Shown: one piece after another, positions 7,759 to 15,707 of the stretch | How the letters are laid out: each line of letters begins with the position of its first letter | Numbering within the stretch: the stretch's first letter is position 1 | Assembly (NCBI GenBank): GCA_944322725.1 | Contig: CALUPU010000012.1 | Location: forward strand, 1 to 47,214 | Source of the DNA: Candidatus Gastranaerophilales bacterium | GTDB lineage: Bacteria > Cyanobacteriota > Vampirovibrionia > Gastranaerophilales > Gastranaerophilaceae | Length of the DNA stretch: 47,214 bases | Direction of reading: 5' to 3' | The notes under the pieces: generated by a model | Told to the model about the DNA's origin: nothing | The model's input: only the letters and a program-made list of their open reading frames with translations | Databases searched by the model: none | Made by a program: the position numbers and the translations under genes

Positions 7759-9660
7759 TTAAAAAACACATGAAGATTGTTTGTTTTCTTCTATATCAAG
7801 TTCCAAAGCGTCAACAAACTTTGCGATTTCACTTATTTGTACTAGTGGAATAAATATTCCATGACAACTTTTACCTGAATAATTTGCAGTATCTTTTTTA
7901 CAGCCGTTGTCGATAAGTTTTTTTATATAATAATCAAAATCAAGCGGTTTTTTGTTGTCGTAAAGTCTTTTGTACATAACTTTAAATTGCGTTGAAATTG
8001 TGCTTTGTCTTTTGGGTGTTTTTATATGCAAACATTGTTGATGAATACCTCCGTCGACTTTTTTATAATCGGTATTGTATTTTATAATTTTTCTCTCTAC
8101 AAGTTCTCTCAAAACAGTAAAAAATTTTTCAATTTCTGTCTCATTAAAGTTCTTTTCATAATTTTCTATAAAATTATTTAGCTTTTCTTTAATTAATTTA
8201 GTGCAAAATTTATCCGACAGACCAGTTAATCTTATAAAATATTTCAGTCCAGCTATAGCAATAGCAACATTTATTTTGGAACGTTCATCTTTAATCTTTT
8301 GTATTAATTCACCGTTTCTAATATGTTCAATACTCTGTAAAACTTCTGTTACTGAAAAATCTTCAATGATTTTTTTCGTTATTAATGATAAAGAGCTTAC
8401 CAAAGAATTAAGTTTTTTTGCTTTGTCAATATTAAAATTTTCTTTATCCCATACTGTAAATAGCGTTCGGTTAAAGCTTTCTGTTTTATTTAAAAACATT
8501 GTATTTGTATTTATTATTAAACTTGTATTGACTTCCGTAGTTATTGTTTTTTCACCGCTAGAATTCATTCTCTTTCTTACTCTCTGTTCTTGTATCGGTT
8601 TTATTAAGCACTCCTCAATTTTATTTTCGAGTTCATCTCCAACTTCATCAAGCAATACCGGAATCCCTGAAAATTGTTTTGCAGTGTTTAAAAGTGCTTT
8701 AAACGTATCATTGCCCGAACATATAATATTTTTATCAAGACCATAAAGACCAGCAATAATATTAAGAATATTGCTTTTACCACTAGTTGATTCACCAAAT
8801 AGCACAGCAACAGGAAAGCCATGAAACTCTGAATGGATTTCTTTAATAAACGGAAACATTAAAGCAAAACCGACAATTAGAAATGGCTCAATCACGTTAT
8901 TATAAGCTTTTTGTAGAGTATAAAACAAAATAAGACAAATTTTCTGTAAAAGCTCTTTGCTTTCAATACAATATTCTCTCTGAATTTCTTGTATAAATAA
9001 TTCAGCTTCCTCTGATAACAACAGTTCTGTACAAAATCGAGGACGACAAGAGGCGTATTTATAAAGTCTTAACTCTGTTTTGCTATTATCATTATCTTTA
9101 TATTTTATAATTTTATTCGTAGTTACAAAATACTTTTGCTCTTGAATGGAGTTATATCCTGCTTTTACAAACTCAATTATCTCATCAACTTCTGATTTAC
9201 TGATATTTTCATTCATAAAGTCGGCAAATTCTTCATCAGTCCATTTGCTATTATTGAAACAGATTTCATCAAGTTTTGATAGAACTTTACGTTTATCAAT
9301 AATTTCAGAACACAGACATGAAAATTTGCCTTGTGATTCTTCCCTTTTAATAACTTCCAACTCAAAAAAATATTTTTTTGAAGAGTCTTGAATATCTTGT
9401 AACTGCAAAATTTGTGCTGACAAAGTTAAACAATAATCCGAAAGCCGTTTTATGTATATTTGCTTTGATTTTGAGTTATATCCGATTTTATAAATCCCAT
9501 CTTTCATTTGATAAAAGCCTAACGCTTTTTTAAGTTCATTTAAGTCTTCTTCTTTAATATTTTCAATACCTAAAGTGAAGTTTGTTCTGATTTCGCCTAC
9601 ACAAATTGGTTCTTGTTGCAAAATTTGTTGTAAAATAGATTTTGTATTATTTATCGACAT
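7759..9660 (-). CDS. DUF927-like AAA+ ATPase/helicase of the element
   Basis: 633 residues. An N-terminal region of about 260 residues is unassigned. The core has a Walker A GESTSGKS (289-296), a Walker B IPVLLDEVGDE (336-339 for LLDE), an Arg-rich stretch and a sensor-like SLIINTNT. This order matches the DUF927 helicase-like group found in phages, plasmids and integrative elements, often beside or instead of a primase. The ribosome site is AAAGGGA. It is followed by a terminator. Likely the replicative or mobilisation ATPase of the element. No separate primase or relaxase is visible. The family name rests on motif layout, not a search. Confidence 0.75.
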   Translation of the reverse strand: MSINNTKSILQQILQQEPICVGEIRTNFTLGIENIKEEDLNELKKALGFYQMKDGIYKIGYNSKSKQIYIKRLSDYCLTLSAQILQLQDIQDSSKKYFFELEVIKREESQGKFSCLCSEIIDKRKVLSKLDEICFNNSKWTDEEFADFMNENISKSEVDEIIEFVKAGYNSIQEQKYFVTTNKIIKYKDNDNSKTELRLYKYASCRPRFCTELLLSEEAELFIQEIQREYCIESKELLQKICLILFYTLQKAYNNVIEPFLIVGFALMFPFIKEIHSEFHGFPVAVLFGESTSGKSNILNIIAGLYGLDKNIICSGNDTFKALLNTAKQFSGIPVLLDEVGDELENKIEECLIKPIQEQRVRKRMNSSGEKTITTEVNTSLIINTNTMFLNKTESFNRTLFTVWDKENFNIDKAKKLNSLVSSLSLITKKIIEDFSVTEVLQSIEHIRNGELIQKIKDERSKINVAIAIAGLKYFIRLTGLSDKFCTKLIKEKLNNFIENYEKNFNETEIEKFFTVLRELVERKIIKYNTDYKKVDGGIHQQCLHIKTPKRQSTISTQFKVMYKRLYDNKKPLDFDYYIKKLIDNGCKKDTANYSGKSCHGIFIPLVQISEIAKFVDALELDIEENKQSSCVF

Positions 9661-9715
9661 TTTATTCCCTTTCTATTATTTGTAATGTATTAATTAGGCA
9701 GTAAAACTTAAGCAA

Positions 9716-9910
9716 TCAAGAGACATCACCTACCTCTCTTTGCTTTTTGCGTTCTAAACAGTCTTGAAGTAAATTAAAAAAACTGCTGACATTTGTAATA
9801 ATTTCTTCTGCTTCGTATTCAGAAAGAAAATTACTATAGCAATTACTCCAATATACTTGAGTTTCAGATATAAAATTTTGATAATCATTTCTCTGCATAG
9901 TATTCATCAT
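9716..9910 (-). CDS. Small hypothetical protein upstream of the ATPase
   Basis: Sixty-four residues, acidic and aromatic-rich at the N-terminus, with a basic RKKQR motif near the C-terminus. No signal peptide, membrane helix or family is recognised. The ribosome site is weak. It lies between a repeated GGTTAC-type motif cluster and the ATPase gene, on the same strand, so it is probably the first gene of that unit. It may be a small DNA-binding or regulatory protein. Confidence 0.5.
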   Translation of the reverse strand: MMNTMQRNDYQNFISETQVYWSNCYSNFLSEYEAEEIITNVSSFFNLLQDCLERKKQREVGDVS

Positions 9911-9926
9911 CTACGCTGAGAAAAAA

Positions 9927-9956
9927 GTTTGGTTACTAAGTTACCAAACGGTTACC
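9927..9956. promoter_or_regulatory. Dyad plus third half-site (GGTTAC motif), operator or origin-like
   Basis: GTTTGGT (9927-9933) and ACCAAAC (9943-9949) form a perfect dyad around TACTAAGTT, and GGTTACC follows immediately at 9950-9956. Thus three copies of a GGTTAC half-site lie in 30 bases. It is upstream of the small gene and the DUF927-like ATPase (minus strand), so it could be a repressor operator or a binding array for a replication protein. Confidence 0.45.
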
Positions 9957-9964
9957 ACATAAGT

Positions 9965-11038
9965 TTAAAGTTGACAGCTTTTTACTTTATAATCAGTACT
10001 AATCAAATATTCGGATTCTTTTTTATCATTCATTTCCGAAATAATAAAATTTTTTATTTCAGAAAAATTTAATTCTTTCTGAATATCTTTAAATTTTTTA
10101 TTAAGTTTTGATATTGCTGTTTTCAACGGTAACTTTGTAGAATTTGGATTTGCTATAAGTTTTTCAGCTAATTCTCTATGATTTTTGGCATTAAAAAGCC
10201 CAGAAACAATAAACATTTCATTTTTTGATAGTTTTATTGTTTTTTTACAATACTTAATTTCTGTAACTGTACTACCATTTAAATAAAAATAAATAATTTG
10301 TTTATCATTATCAGAAAATTCTTTAACATTTTTATGAAAATGTATTTCAAATTTCGACAAATCATTATACAAAAAACATCCTTGTGGTTCTAAATAATTG
10401 AATTTATCAATTTTATATTCATCTAATCCATAATTGTATGCAATATATTCTAAAACCGCGACAGGATATTTATTGTTAATTTTCAGTAATTCATCATAAC
10501 TTAATATTATATAATTATTACCAGCTTTTTGTATATATTTGCTAAAAATTTCTTCTAATATCTTTTTTTGTTCTAGATATTTATATACTTTTTTCCCTTT
10601 AAATCTTGATTGTGCATACATTTCTAAATAGTCTTCAAAATTTTGAAGAAAATCTGTATTGTCACTAGCCATTTCAAAAAAGTGTTTAGTTATTTCATGA
10701 ACAAAAGGATCATTATCGTCTATAACTTCATCATATAGATTTACTTTTTCAAACATACTATGTTCTTCGTAATGTTCATATTTAAGCTTAAAACGTTCTT
10801 CAAGCTCAGGAAAGATATTTTTAAGCAACTTAAAATCAAAATTACTAGAAAGATTTTGCCAATACTCTTCAGCTTTTTTAGTTTCAAACTTTTCACGTAG
10901 TTCAGAAAAAAGCACTTTAAATGTTCGAAGTGTTAAAATTTTTTTTAATTTACTATTTTTGTTTAATTCTGTTTCACGGAGCTTATAATAAATCAATAGT
11001 GCAAACAGTATTGTGTCAAAAGGTAGATAAGTGTGCAT
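9965..11038 (-). CDS. Hypothetical 357-residue protein divergent from the AbiL-like pair
   Basis: A charged, Phe/Lys/Glu-rich, largely helical protein without signal peptide. A weak hydrophobic patch at residues 7-18 is too short to be a sure membrane segment. I recognise no domain. Residues ~290-340 (KTAISKLNKKFKDIQKELNF) look like a helical C-terminal region, perhaps a DNA-binding helix pair as in some regulators. Its start lies 116 bases from the AAA ATPase gene, transcribed the other way, so the two probably share a control region. It could regulate or belong to the defence module. Confidence 0.65.
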   Translation of the reverse strand: MHTYLPFDTILFALLIYYKLRETELNKNSKLKKILTLRTFKVLFSELREKFETKKAEEYWQNLSSNFDFKLLKNIFPELEERFKLKYEHYEEHSMFEKVNLYDEVIDDNDPFVHEITKHFFEMASDNTDFLQNFEDYLEMYAQSRFKGKKVYKYLEQKKILEEIFSKYIQKAGNNYIILSYDELLKINNKYPVAVLEYIAYNYGLDEYKIDKFNYLEPQGCFLYNDLSKFEIHFHKNVKEFSDNDKQIIYFYLNGSTVTEIKYCKKTIKLSKNEMFIVSGLFNAKNHRELAEKLIANPNSTKLPLKTAISKLNKKFKDIQKELNFSEIKNFIISEMNDKKESEYLISTDYKVKSCQL

Positions 11039-11153
11039 ACTTTAGTCTATCATACACAATAAATTAATGTATAATTTTTAATTTTAGGTTAATTGACTTT
11101 AGTGAATTTAAACGTTATATTAACAATAAATCGTTAAATTTTGGAGAAAATAA

Positions 11154-12371
11154 ATGATTTTAAATTTTAAGGTAGAAAATTATTTAAGTATATTAGATTT
11201 ACAAGAAATTGATTTTACAACAAATAAAATTTTTAATAGTAGTACAGCTGAACTAAAAAACAACTTATTGATTAACAAAATAAATTGCATGGTTGGTGCA
11301 AATGGCTCAGGAAAAACAAAACTATTAAATGCAATGTGCTTTATTCTTTGGCTTATGGAACAATCATATTATAAAGGTAATATAAAAACCATTTTACCTT
11401 TGTCAACACATAAATTAGCACAAAATAAACCTACAAAACTGGAATTGATATTTGAGCAAAATAACAAAATATTTAAAATACAATTTGAAATATTTGAAAA
11501 TGTTATTTTAAAAGAAAAATTAAGTATTAAAGCTACAAATAAATTTAGCAGAGTTTATGAAGCAACAAGACAAGCAGACAAATTTAGCGTTATTTTTTCA
11601 GAACACTTTCCTGCTATTAGTAAAAAAAGTAGAGACGAATTTGCTCCAAGGAAAAATGCAAGTTTTTTCTCTTTTTTATTAGGATTGGGCTTGCTTTCTA
11701 AAATAGGTATTGAGCATTTGTCTTTTAAATGTAATTTTAATTATATTGCTGGTATTGATATAGTACCACATATTATCAATGCATTTAATCTTTCCGAATT
11801 TTTAATAGAAAATAAAAATTTACAAAGACAAATTTTAAAATATTTAAAAGCATTTGATTTTGGAATTCAAGGTATTTCACAAAAAACTAAAAAAGCTGAA
11901 ATTGTTGCAGTAAATGGAAATATAGAGAACAAAATGCAGCAAGATTTGCTAATTTTTACACATGGCAACAATGAACATAATTTTGATATATTAATTACAG
12001 ATGAATCGGAAGGTACAATTAAAGCTTTAGACTTATTATGTAGGTTTCTTTCTGTATTTAACACAGGTTGTGTTGTAATAATTGATGAAATTGAAAGTAG
12101 TATTCATTCTGACTTAGTTGAAGTATTGATTGAAATGTTCGCAGATCACAAACTTAACCAACGCAATGCACAATTAATATTTTCAACACATCAACCTTTA
12201 TTTTTAAAGGATAGAGATAAATCACAAATTTTTATTGTCGAAAAAGAAAATAAAATTAACACAGAAATATATAGATTAGATGAGATTGAAGGTGTTAGAA
12301 ATGATGAAAATTTCTACACAAAATACTTAGCTGGCAGATATGGCGGTAAACCAAATATTAAAGGAATATAG
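11154..12371 (+). CDS. AAA ATPase of an AbiL/RloA-like abortive infection pair
   Basis: 405 residues. It starts ILNFKVENYLSI, the usual opening of RecF/OLD-like ATPases that recognise DNA or phage proteins. Walker A GANGSGKT (48-55), an ABC-type signature ESEGT (284-288), Walker B VVIIDE (307-312) and STHQP (344-348) are all present, so it should be an active ABC-type ATPase. The ribosome site is GGAG. The partner RloB-like gene follows after two bases. Known AbiLi/RloA proteins pair with RloB in the same way. Predicted role: a phage-triggered sensor that unleashes the partner. No nuclease domain is fused to it. Confidence 0.85.
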   Translation: MILNFKVENYLSILDLQEIDFTTNKIFNSSTAELKNNLLINKINCMVGANGSGKTKLLNAMCFILWLMEQSYYKGNIKTILPLSTHKLAQNKPTKLELIFEQNNKIFKIQFEIFENVILKEKLSIKATNKFSRVYEATRQADKFSVIFSEHFPAISKKSRDEFAPRKNASFFSFLLGLGLLSKIGIEHLSFKCNFNYIAGIDIVPHIINAFNLSEFLIENKNLQRQILKYLKAFDFGIQGISQKTKKAEIVAVNGNIENKMQQDLLIFTHGNNEHNFDILITDESEGTIKALDLLCRFLSVFNTGCVVIIDEIESSIHSDLVEVLIEMFADHKLNQRNAQLIFSTHQPLFLKDRDKSQIFIVEKENKINTEIYRLDEIEGVRNDENFYTKYLAGRYGGKPNIKGI

Positions 12372-12373
12372 TA

Positions 12374-12997
12374 TTGGGCAAAGCAAAGAAAAAAGTCAAA
12401 AAAACTAGGTATATTTCACCCGAAGGGTACAGTGAAATGTATTTTATTGAGTTTTTAAGAGATTTATATGAATGTGACAAAAATAACATAATAATAGCAA
12501 TGCCTAAAACACCCCCAGGAGGAAATCCAGATGTAATTATCGCTGGAGCATTAAAAAGTAATCATTATGATTATTCCCTTGCTTTTCTTGATGAAGATAA
12601 AGAAATTGATATAAAATCTGATTATAATACCATTTTTCAATTAAAAAAGTGTTGGCTTAATGATGATGTAAACATAGATATACCTTTACGAAACTTACAA
12701 GAACTTAATATAAGAAAAAGAAAACCCATATTAATAGTTTCACAACCAGTAATGTTCGAAGGTTTCATGATACGTATTTTAGGAAAAAAATTACCAGAAT
12801 TAAAAACGCCATTTACTGATATGGAATGTGCAAAATATAATAAACATGTATTAAAATCAGCATTTAAAGGAATTATACATAATACTGGAAGAGAAAATGA
12901 AATAGAATTTTATAAAAATAATTTAACTATAAATTATCTTGAACAAAAAGCAAAAGAAATTCCAGAATTAGCATTACTACTAGCTGCATTTAAATGA
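12374..12997 (+). CDS. RloB-like (AbiLii) protein, putative Toprim-type effector
   Basis: 207 residues starting at TTG with AAGGAA seven bases upstream and two bases after the ATPase stop. After a basic N-terminus, SPEGYSEMYFIEFL matches the Glu-containing first motif of RloB/Toprim-like proteins, and SLAFLDEDKEID the acidic D-x-D motif, suggesting metal-dependent cleavage of nucleic acid. The length matches RloB (about 200-230). With the ATPase it forms an AbiL-like two-gene anti-phage system at the right end of the element, the usual cargo position. Confidence 0.8.
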   Translation: MGKAKKKVKKTRYISPEGYSEMYFIEFLRDLYECDKNNIIIAMPKTPPGGNPDVIIAGALKSNHYDYSLAFLDEDKEIDIKSDYNTIFQLKKCWLNDDVNIDIPLRNLQELNIRKRKPILIVSQPVMFEGFMIRILGKKLPELKTPFTDMECAKYNKHVLKSAFKGIIHNTGRENEIEFYKNNLTINYLEQKAKEIPELALLLAAFK

Positions 12998-13034
12998 ATT
13001 TTATTTATTTTATGCAATCTGTTGAAGGAAAAAA

Positions 13035-13063
13035 GTTCGAAATTCTTCCACCAGACTCCACCA
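13035..13063 (+). repeat. tRNA/tmRNA 3'-end-like remnant at the right element boundary
   Basis: GTTCGAA (13035-13041) repeats the T-loop of tRNA-Tyr (57-63). Further on, TTCCACCAGACTCCACCA (13046-13063) reads as a T-stem 3' strand, acceptor strand, discriminator and encoded CCA, as in a tmRNA or tRNA 3' end. It is followed by a terminator. No D or anticodon arm lies upstream, so it is a fragment. The acceptor strand AGACTCC does not match tRNA-Tyr, so it is not a copy of the left tRNA end. It probably marks the host side of attR. Confidence 0.55.
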
Positions 13064-13066
13064 TTT

Positions 13067-13094
13067 AAAAGACTCCGTAAGGGGTCTTTTTTTT
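13067..13094 (+). terminator. Rho-independent terminator after the tRNA/tmRNA-like end
   Basis: GACTCC (13071-13076) pairs with GGGGTC (13081-13086), one G-T pair, around a GTAA tetraloop and is followed by eight T. It is what would be expected downstream of a stable RNA gene and would also stop the AbiL-like transcript. Confidence 0.8.
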
Positions 13095-13130
13095 GTTATG
13101 CGGGGCGGATTCGAAATTTAATCTCTATAC

Positions 13131-13161
13131 GGCAAGCAGAAACTGTGTTTCTGACTTTGCC
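13131..13161. other. Stem-loop in the boundary spacer
   Basis: GGCAA/TTGCC (outer) and CAGAAAC/GTTTCTG (inner, seven pairs) are joined by a small internal loop with a three-base apex. There is no T run, so it is not a classical terminator. It lies in the gap between the element terminator and the 47-residue minus-strand gene; the rest of 13,095-13,223 shows nothing I can support. Confidence 0.4.
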
Positions 13162-13223
13162 TGCCTCTATTCAAACTAGTCATATCTCTCATTGCCATAT
13201 GTCAAAATCGTATTATTAATTTT

Positions 13224-13367
13224 TTATTTTAGCAATTTTTCAAAAGCATCTGTTTTGATTCTTTCATGCATTGGCAAAGTGCTGATATCGTGTCTCTTGG
13301 CAACCTTTTTTGCGCCAAATCCAAAAGGTAAATTTGATAATGTATTATTGTTTATAAAGAAAGTCAT
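13224..13367 (-). CDS. 47-residue hypothetical small protein
   Basis: A short frame with AAGGAAATTGCA before the ATG (good ribosome site) and a clean stop. The protein begins MTFFINNNTLSNLPFGFG and ends with a charged helix (RIKTDAFEKLLK). No signal peptide or membrane helix. Coding is supported only by the ribosome site, ordinary codon use and placement between host genes. I do not recognise it. Confidence 0.5.
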   Translation of the reverse strand: MTFFINNNTLSNLPFGFGAKKVAKRHDISTLPMHERIKTDAFEKLLK

Positions 13368-13452
13368 TGCAATTTCCTTTTTAATCTATCTTTATAAAAC
13401 CTGTAAAAAATTTTATTGCTAAATTATCAACTTATTTTAACAATTTTTTATA

Positions 13453-13818
13453 TTACTGCAAATCTTGCTTCGCATTTATCTTTGCTTTGAGCGCAAGATA
13501 TTTTTTATAATCCGTTCCCCAGCCTGCCATTATCTCCAGCACGGGAGCAAGACTCATACCCACATCAGAGAGCGAATACTCTACTCTGGGCGGTATTTCA
13601 GAATATGCTTTTCTTATAACAATTCCTTCTTCTTCCAGTTGTCTTAAATTCATTGTGAGCGATTTTTGAGACGCACCTGTGAGTTGTTTCAACTCGCCGA
13701 AACGTTTTTTGCCTGCAAGCAAATCCCTGATAATAAAAGCTTTCCACTTGTTTGAAATAACCTCCAGAACAACAGCTATAGGACAATCAGGCAATGTGTT
13801 AATATCTCTCATATTCAA
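13453..13818 (-). CDS. HxlR-family winged-helix transcriptional regulator
   Basis: 121 residues, the normal HxlR length. It shows the family pattern: CPIAVVLEVISNKWK, then LLAGKKRFGELKQLTGASQK, LTMNLRQLEEEGIVIRK and the wing PPRVEYSLSDVGMSL. HxlR proteins usually start with a redox-sensitive Cys as here (Cys12). The start may be TTG at 13818, six bases from AAAGGA, or ATG at 13812. It is first after the mobile block and on the opposite strand from any neighbour it might control; its target is unknown. Confidence 0.92.
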   Translation of the reverse strand: MNMRDINTLPDCPIAVVLEVISNKWKAFIIRDLLAGKKRFGELKQLTGASQKSLTMNLRQLEEEGIVIRKAYSEIPPRVEYSLSDVGMSLAPVLEIMAGWGTDYKKYLALKAKINAKQDLQ

Positions 13819-13872
13819 TATTTATCCTTTTAGTATCAAATTGCAACTAAGGCGCTGTATTATACTAACATA

Positions 13873-15648
13873 TTATTTCTTTTTGTACAAAACAAATTTT
13901 AAAGTGCCTATTACAGAGACCTCTGCTTTGTACTGCGAGAATATGTAATCACAAACATTAGACGCATAATCACAGAATGCACCTACATTGTAAACCCCGT
14001 ACATAATATCACTTAGAAGAAAATATTCCGGAGGATTTTTCTTAAAATCATTGAGAACTCTGTCCTGCCCGAATATATCAATGTTAACAGGTATCAGATA
14101 ATAATACATATTGTCAGAATCTCTCTGAGATAAAAAGTTTATTATTGCTCCTTCTGGCAGAGTCACGATTCTGGCATTTTCAGACGTTTTTTCTCTTAAA
14201 TAATTAATAAGCTCATTCTGAGCCGGATAAACATCCCTTATAGTTACACTTCCCTGCGGTGATTTCACTGTATAGACCTTTTGTTGCGCAAGCCTGTAAA
14301 AACTGCCTGCAAAATACCCGATTATTACAGCAATACAAAACCATTGCACCATCTTAATCCACGCAGCGCGGGCATTTTCTGAAAATTTGCAAGGAACATA
14401 TTTCGCTAAAAAAATTACTACAGGCAAAATCAAAGCTGTAAATGTAAAAGTACCGTAACAGGCAAGTGATACGGAAAACAACCCCTTAAAAGAAACCGAT
14501 ATTGCCGCTGCTGCAAGAAACATGAACATGATATCATCTACAGGTATCTGACTTATAGCAAGCTTTTTATAAAAAATACTGTAAATATATCTGCCTGCAA
14601 AAAACAAAAGAATAAAAATACACGCAATACCGCTCCAGCTGAACATCCAATCACTGTTTTGTATAATCGAATTAAAATTATTTTTAATAAGATATACAGC
14701 AAAGATAAATGCAGCCGCGGCTGATAAATGTTTAAAAAAAGAATCTTTTAAATACTTTGTACTAACATAAAAAAGCATAAACAAAGCAGCACAGGGAATT
14801 ATCAGCACATTGATAAGCTTAAAGAAAAACTTAATAGTAGTATTTACGCTTACAGGATTAAAATACAGACCGTAATTGTGATAAAAATAATTGGTTGCAG
14901 GAGCATTAACCAGTTTTTTTATCAAAACAAATGCGTCCAGCAAATCATTTATGCCAACCCCCTGCAAAAGCAGTATTCCAAATGAAATTACAGGAAAGAA
15001 AAAGAATGCACCTGCAGCATAGAAATATTTTTTCCAATCTTTCTTGAGCCACAGAGGCAGCAGCACAAAAAGCAAACAAAAATACGGCAAATCTTCAATT
15101 TTGTTAGCAAAAGAAAACCCCGCAAACAAATATGAAAGAACAATGTCTCGGGTCTTTTTGCCGCGAATATAAAAAAGAGCAAACAATAATGAGAGCAAAA
15201 ATCCTGATAATGCATATACAGCATTGTATGAATATACAAAGATAAAATTAAAAAAGCCTCTTGCATAAGCACACACCACAAGAACCATGCCTGTAAGCAC
15301 AAGAGACAGCGGCTTGCTTAAAAACTGTCTTGAAATAAAAAATACACTGACAAGAATAATAAGCGAGTTTGCAAACCCCATCAGGTAGAGCGTATTGAGA
15401 TTCACTCCGAACAATGCATAAGCCATCGCATTAATCTGATACCCGAGAGGCCCGTATACATTAAAAATATCTTTATACAGAAGCTTTCCTTTAAGCATCT
15501 GCCAGGGGATATAGGCTTCTCTTCCTACATCCACAAGGTATGCGTCATATTTTCCGTAAAAAAGAAAAAACATAAAAAGCGAAGCTGCAAAAATTAACAG
15601 CAGTTCTTTAATATAATATTTTTGTGCAAATGCTCTAAACTTTTCCAT
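13873..15648 (-). CDS. Multi-pass membrane glycosyltransferase, GT39/ArnT-like
   Basis: 591 residues with about 11-13 membrane segments and a ~100-residue soluble C-terminal domain. The first loop carries VDVGREAYIPWQMLKGKLLY and DIFNVYGPLGY, matching the acidic first periplasmic loop of polyprenyl-phosphate-sugar dependent transferases (Asp at the catalytic position). It probably moves a sugar from a lipid carrier onto an envelope acceptor. It is divergent from a GT2 gene that could make the lipid-linked sugar. The exact substrate cannot be told. Confidence 0.75.
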   Translation of the reverse strand: MEKFRAFAQKYYIKELLLIFAASLFMFFLFYGKYDAYLVDVGREAYIPWQMLKGKLLYKDIFNVYGPLGYQINAMAYALFGVNLNTLYLMGFANSLIILVSVFFISRQFLSKPLSLVLTGMVLVVCAYARGFFNFIFVYSYNAVYALSGFLLSLLFALFYIRGKKTRDIVLSYLFAGFSFANKIEDLPYFCLLFVLLPLWLKKDWKKYFYAAGAFFFFPVISFGILLLQGVGINDLLDAFVLIKKLVNAPATNYFYHNYGLYFNPVSVNTTIKFFFKLINVLIIPCAALFMLFYVSTKYLKDSFFKHLSAAAAFIFAVYLIKNNFNSIIQNSDWMFSWSGIACIFILLFFAGRYIYSIFYKKLAISQIPVDDIMFMFLAAAAISVSFKGLFSVSLACYGTFTFTALILPVVIFLAKYVPCKFSENARAAWIKMVQWFCIAVIIGYFAGSFYRLAQQKVYTVKSPQGSVTIRDVYPAQNELINYLREKTSENARIVTLPEGAIINFLSQRDSDNMYYYLIPVNIDIFGQDRVLNDFKKNPPEYFLLSDIMYGVYNVGAFCDYASNVCDYIFSQYKAEVSVIGTLKFVLYKKK

Positions 15649-15707
15649 ACAAATTGTGTTCTCCGTCTCTTTTGATTATACTATGAATGGAAATATGAGG
15701 GGTTAAA

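Larger units (their letters stand above)
78..13063. mobile_element. Integrative element (about 13 kb) between tRNA-Tyr and a tRNA/tmRNA 3'-end-like remnant
   Basis: The block is clearly richer in A and T than the DNA after 13.2 kb. It carries a large serine recombinase at its left end, a small serine resolvase, Xre and winged-helix regulators, a DUF927-like ATPase, an Imm-domain protein and an AbiL-like defence pair. No relaxase, type IV secretion, capsid or terminase gene is visible, so it is not a self-transmissible conjugative element or a complete prophage as seen here. A mobilisable or satellite-like defence island is the best description. The left limit is set by the recombinase and tRNA-Tyr; the right limit is set by a tRNA/tmRNA-like 3' end and the change in base composition. 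The exact crossover points are inferred, and serine recombinases leave only a very short shared core. Confidence 0.7.

Noticed and set aside
78-13063. Conjugative element or complete prophage
   Set aside because: No relaxase, coupling protein, type IV secretion, terminase, portal or capsid gene could be recognised.
13022-13219. 65-codon plus-strand frame over the island boundary
   Set aside because: It covers the tRNA-like end, terminator and stem-loop and has no family features.
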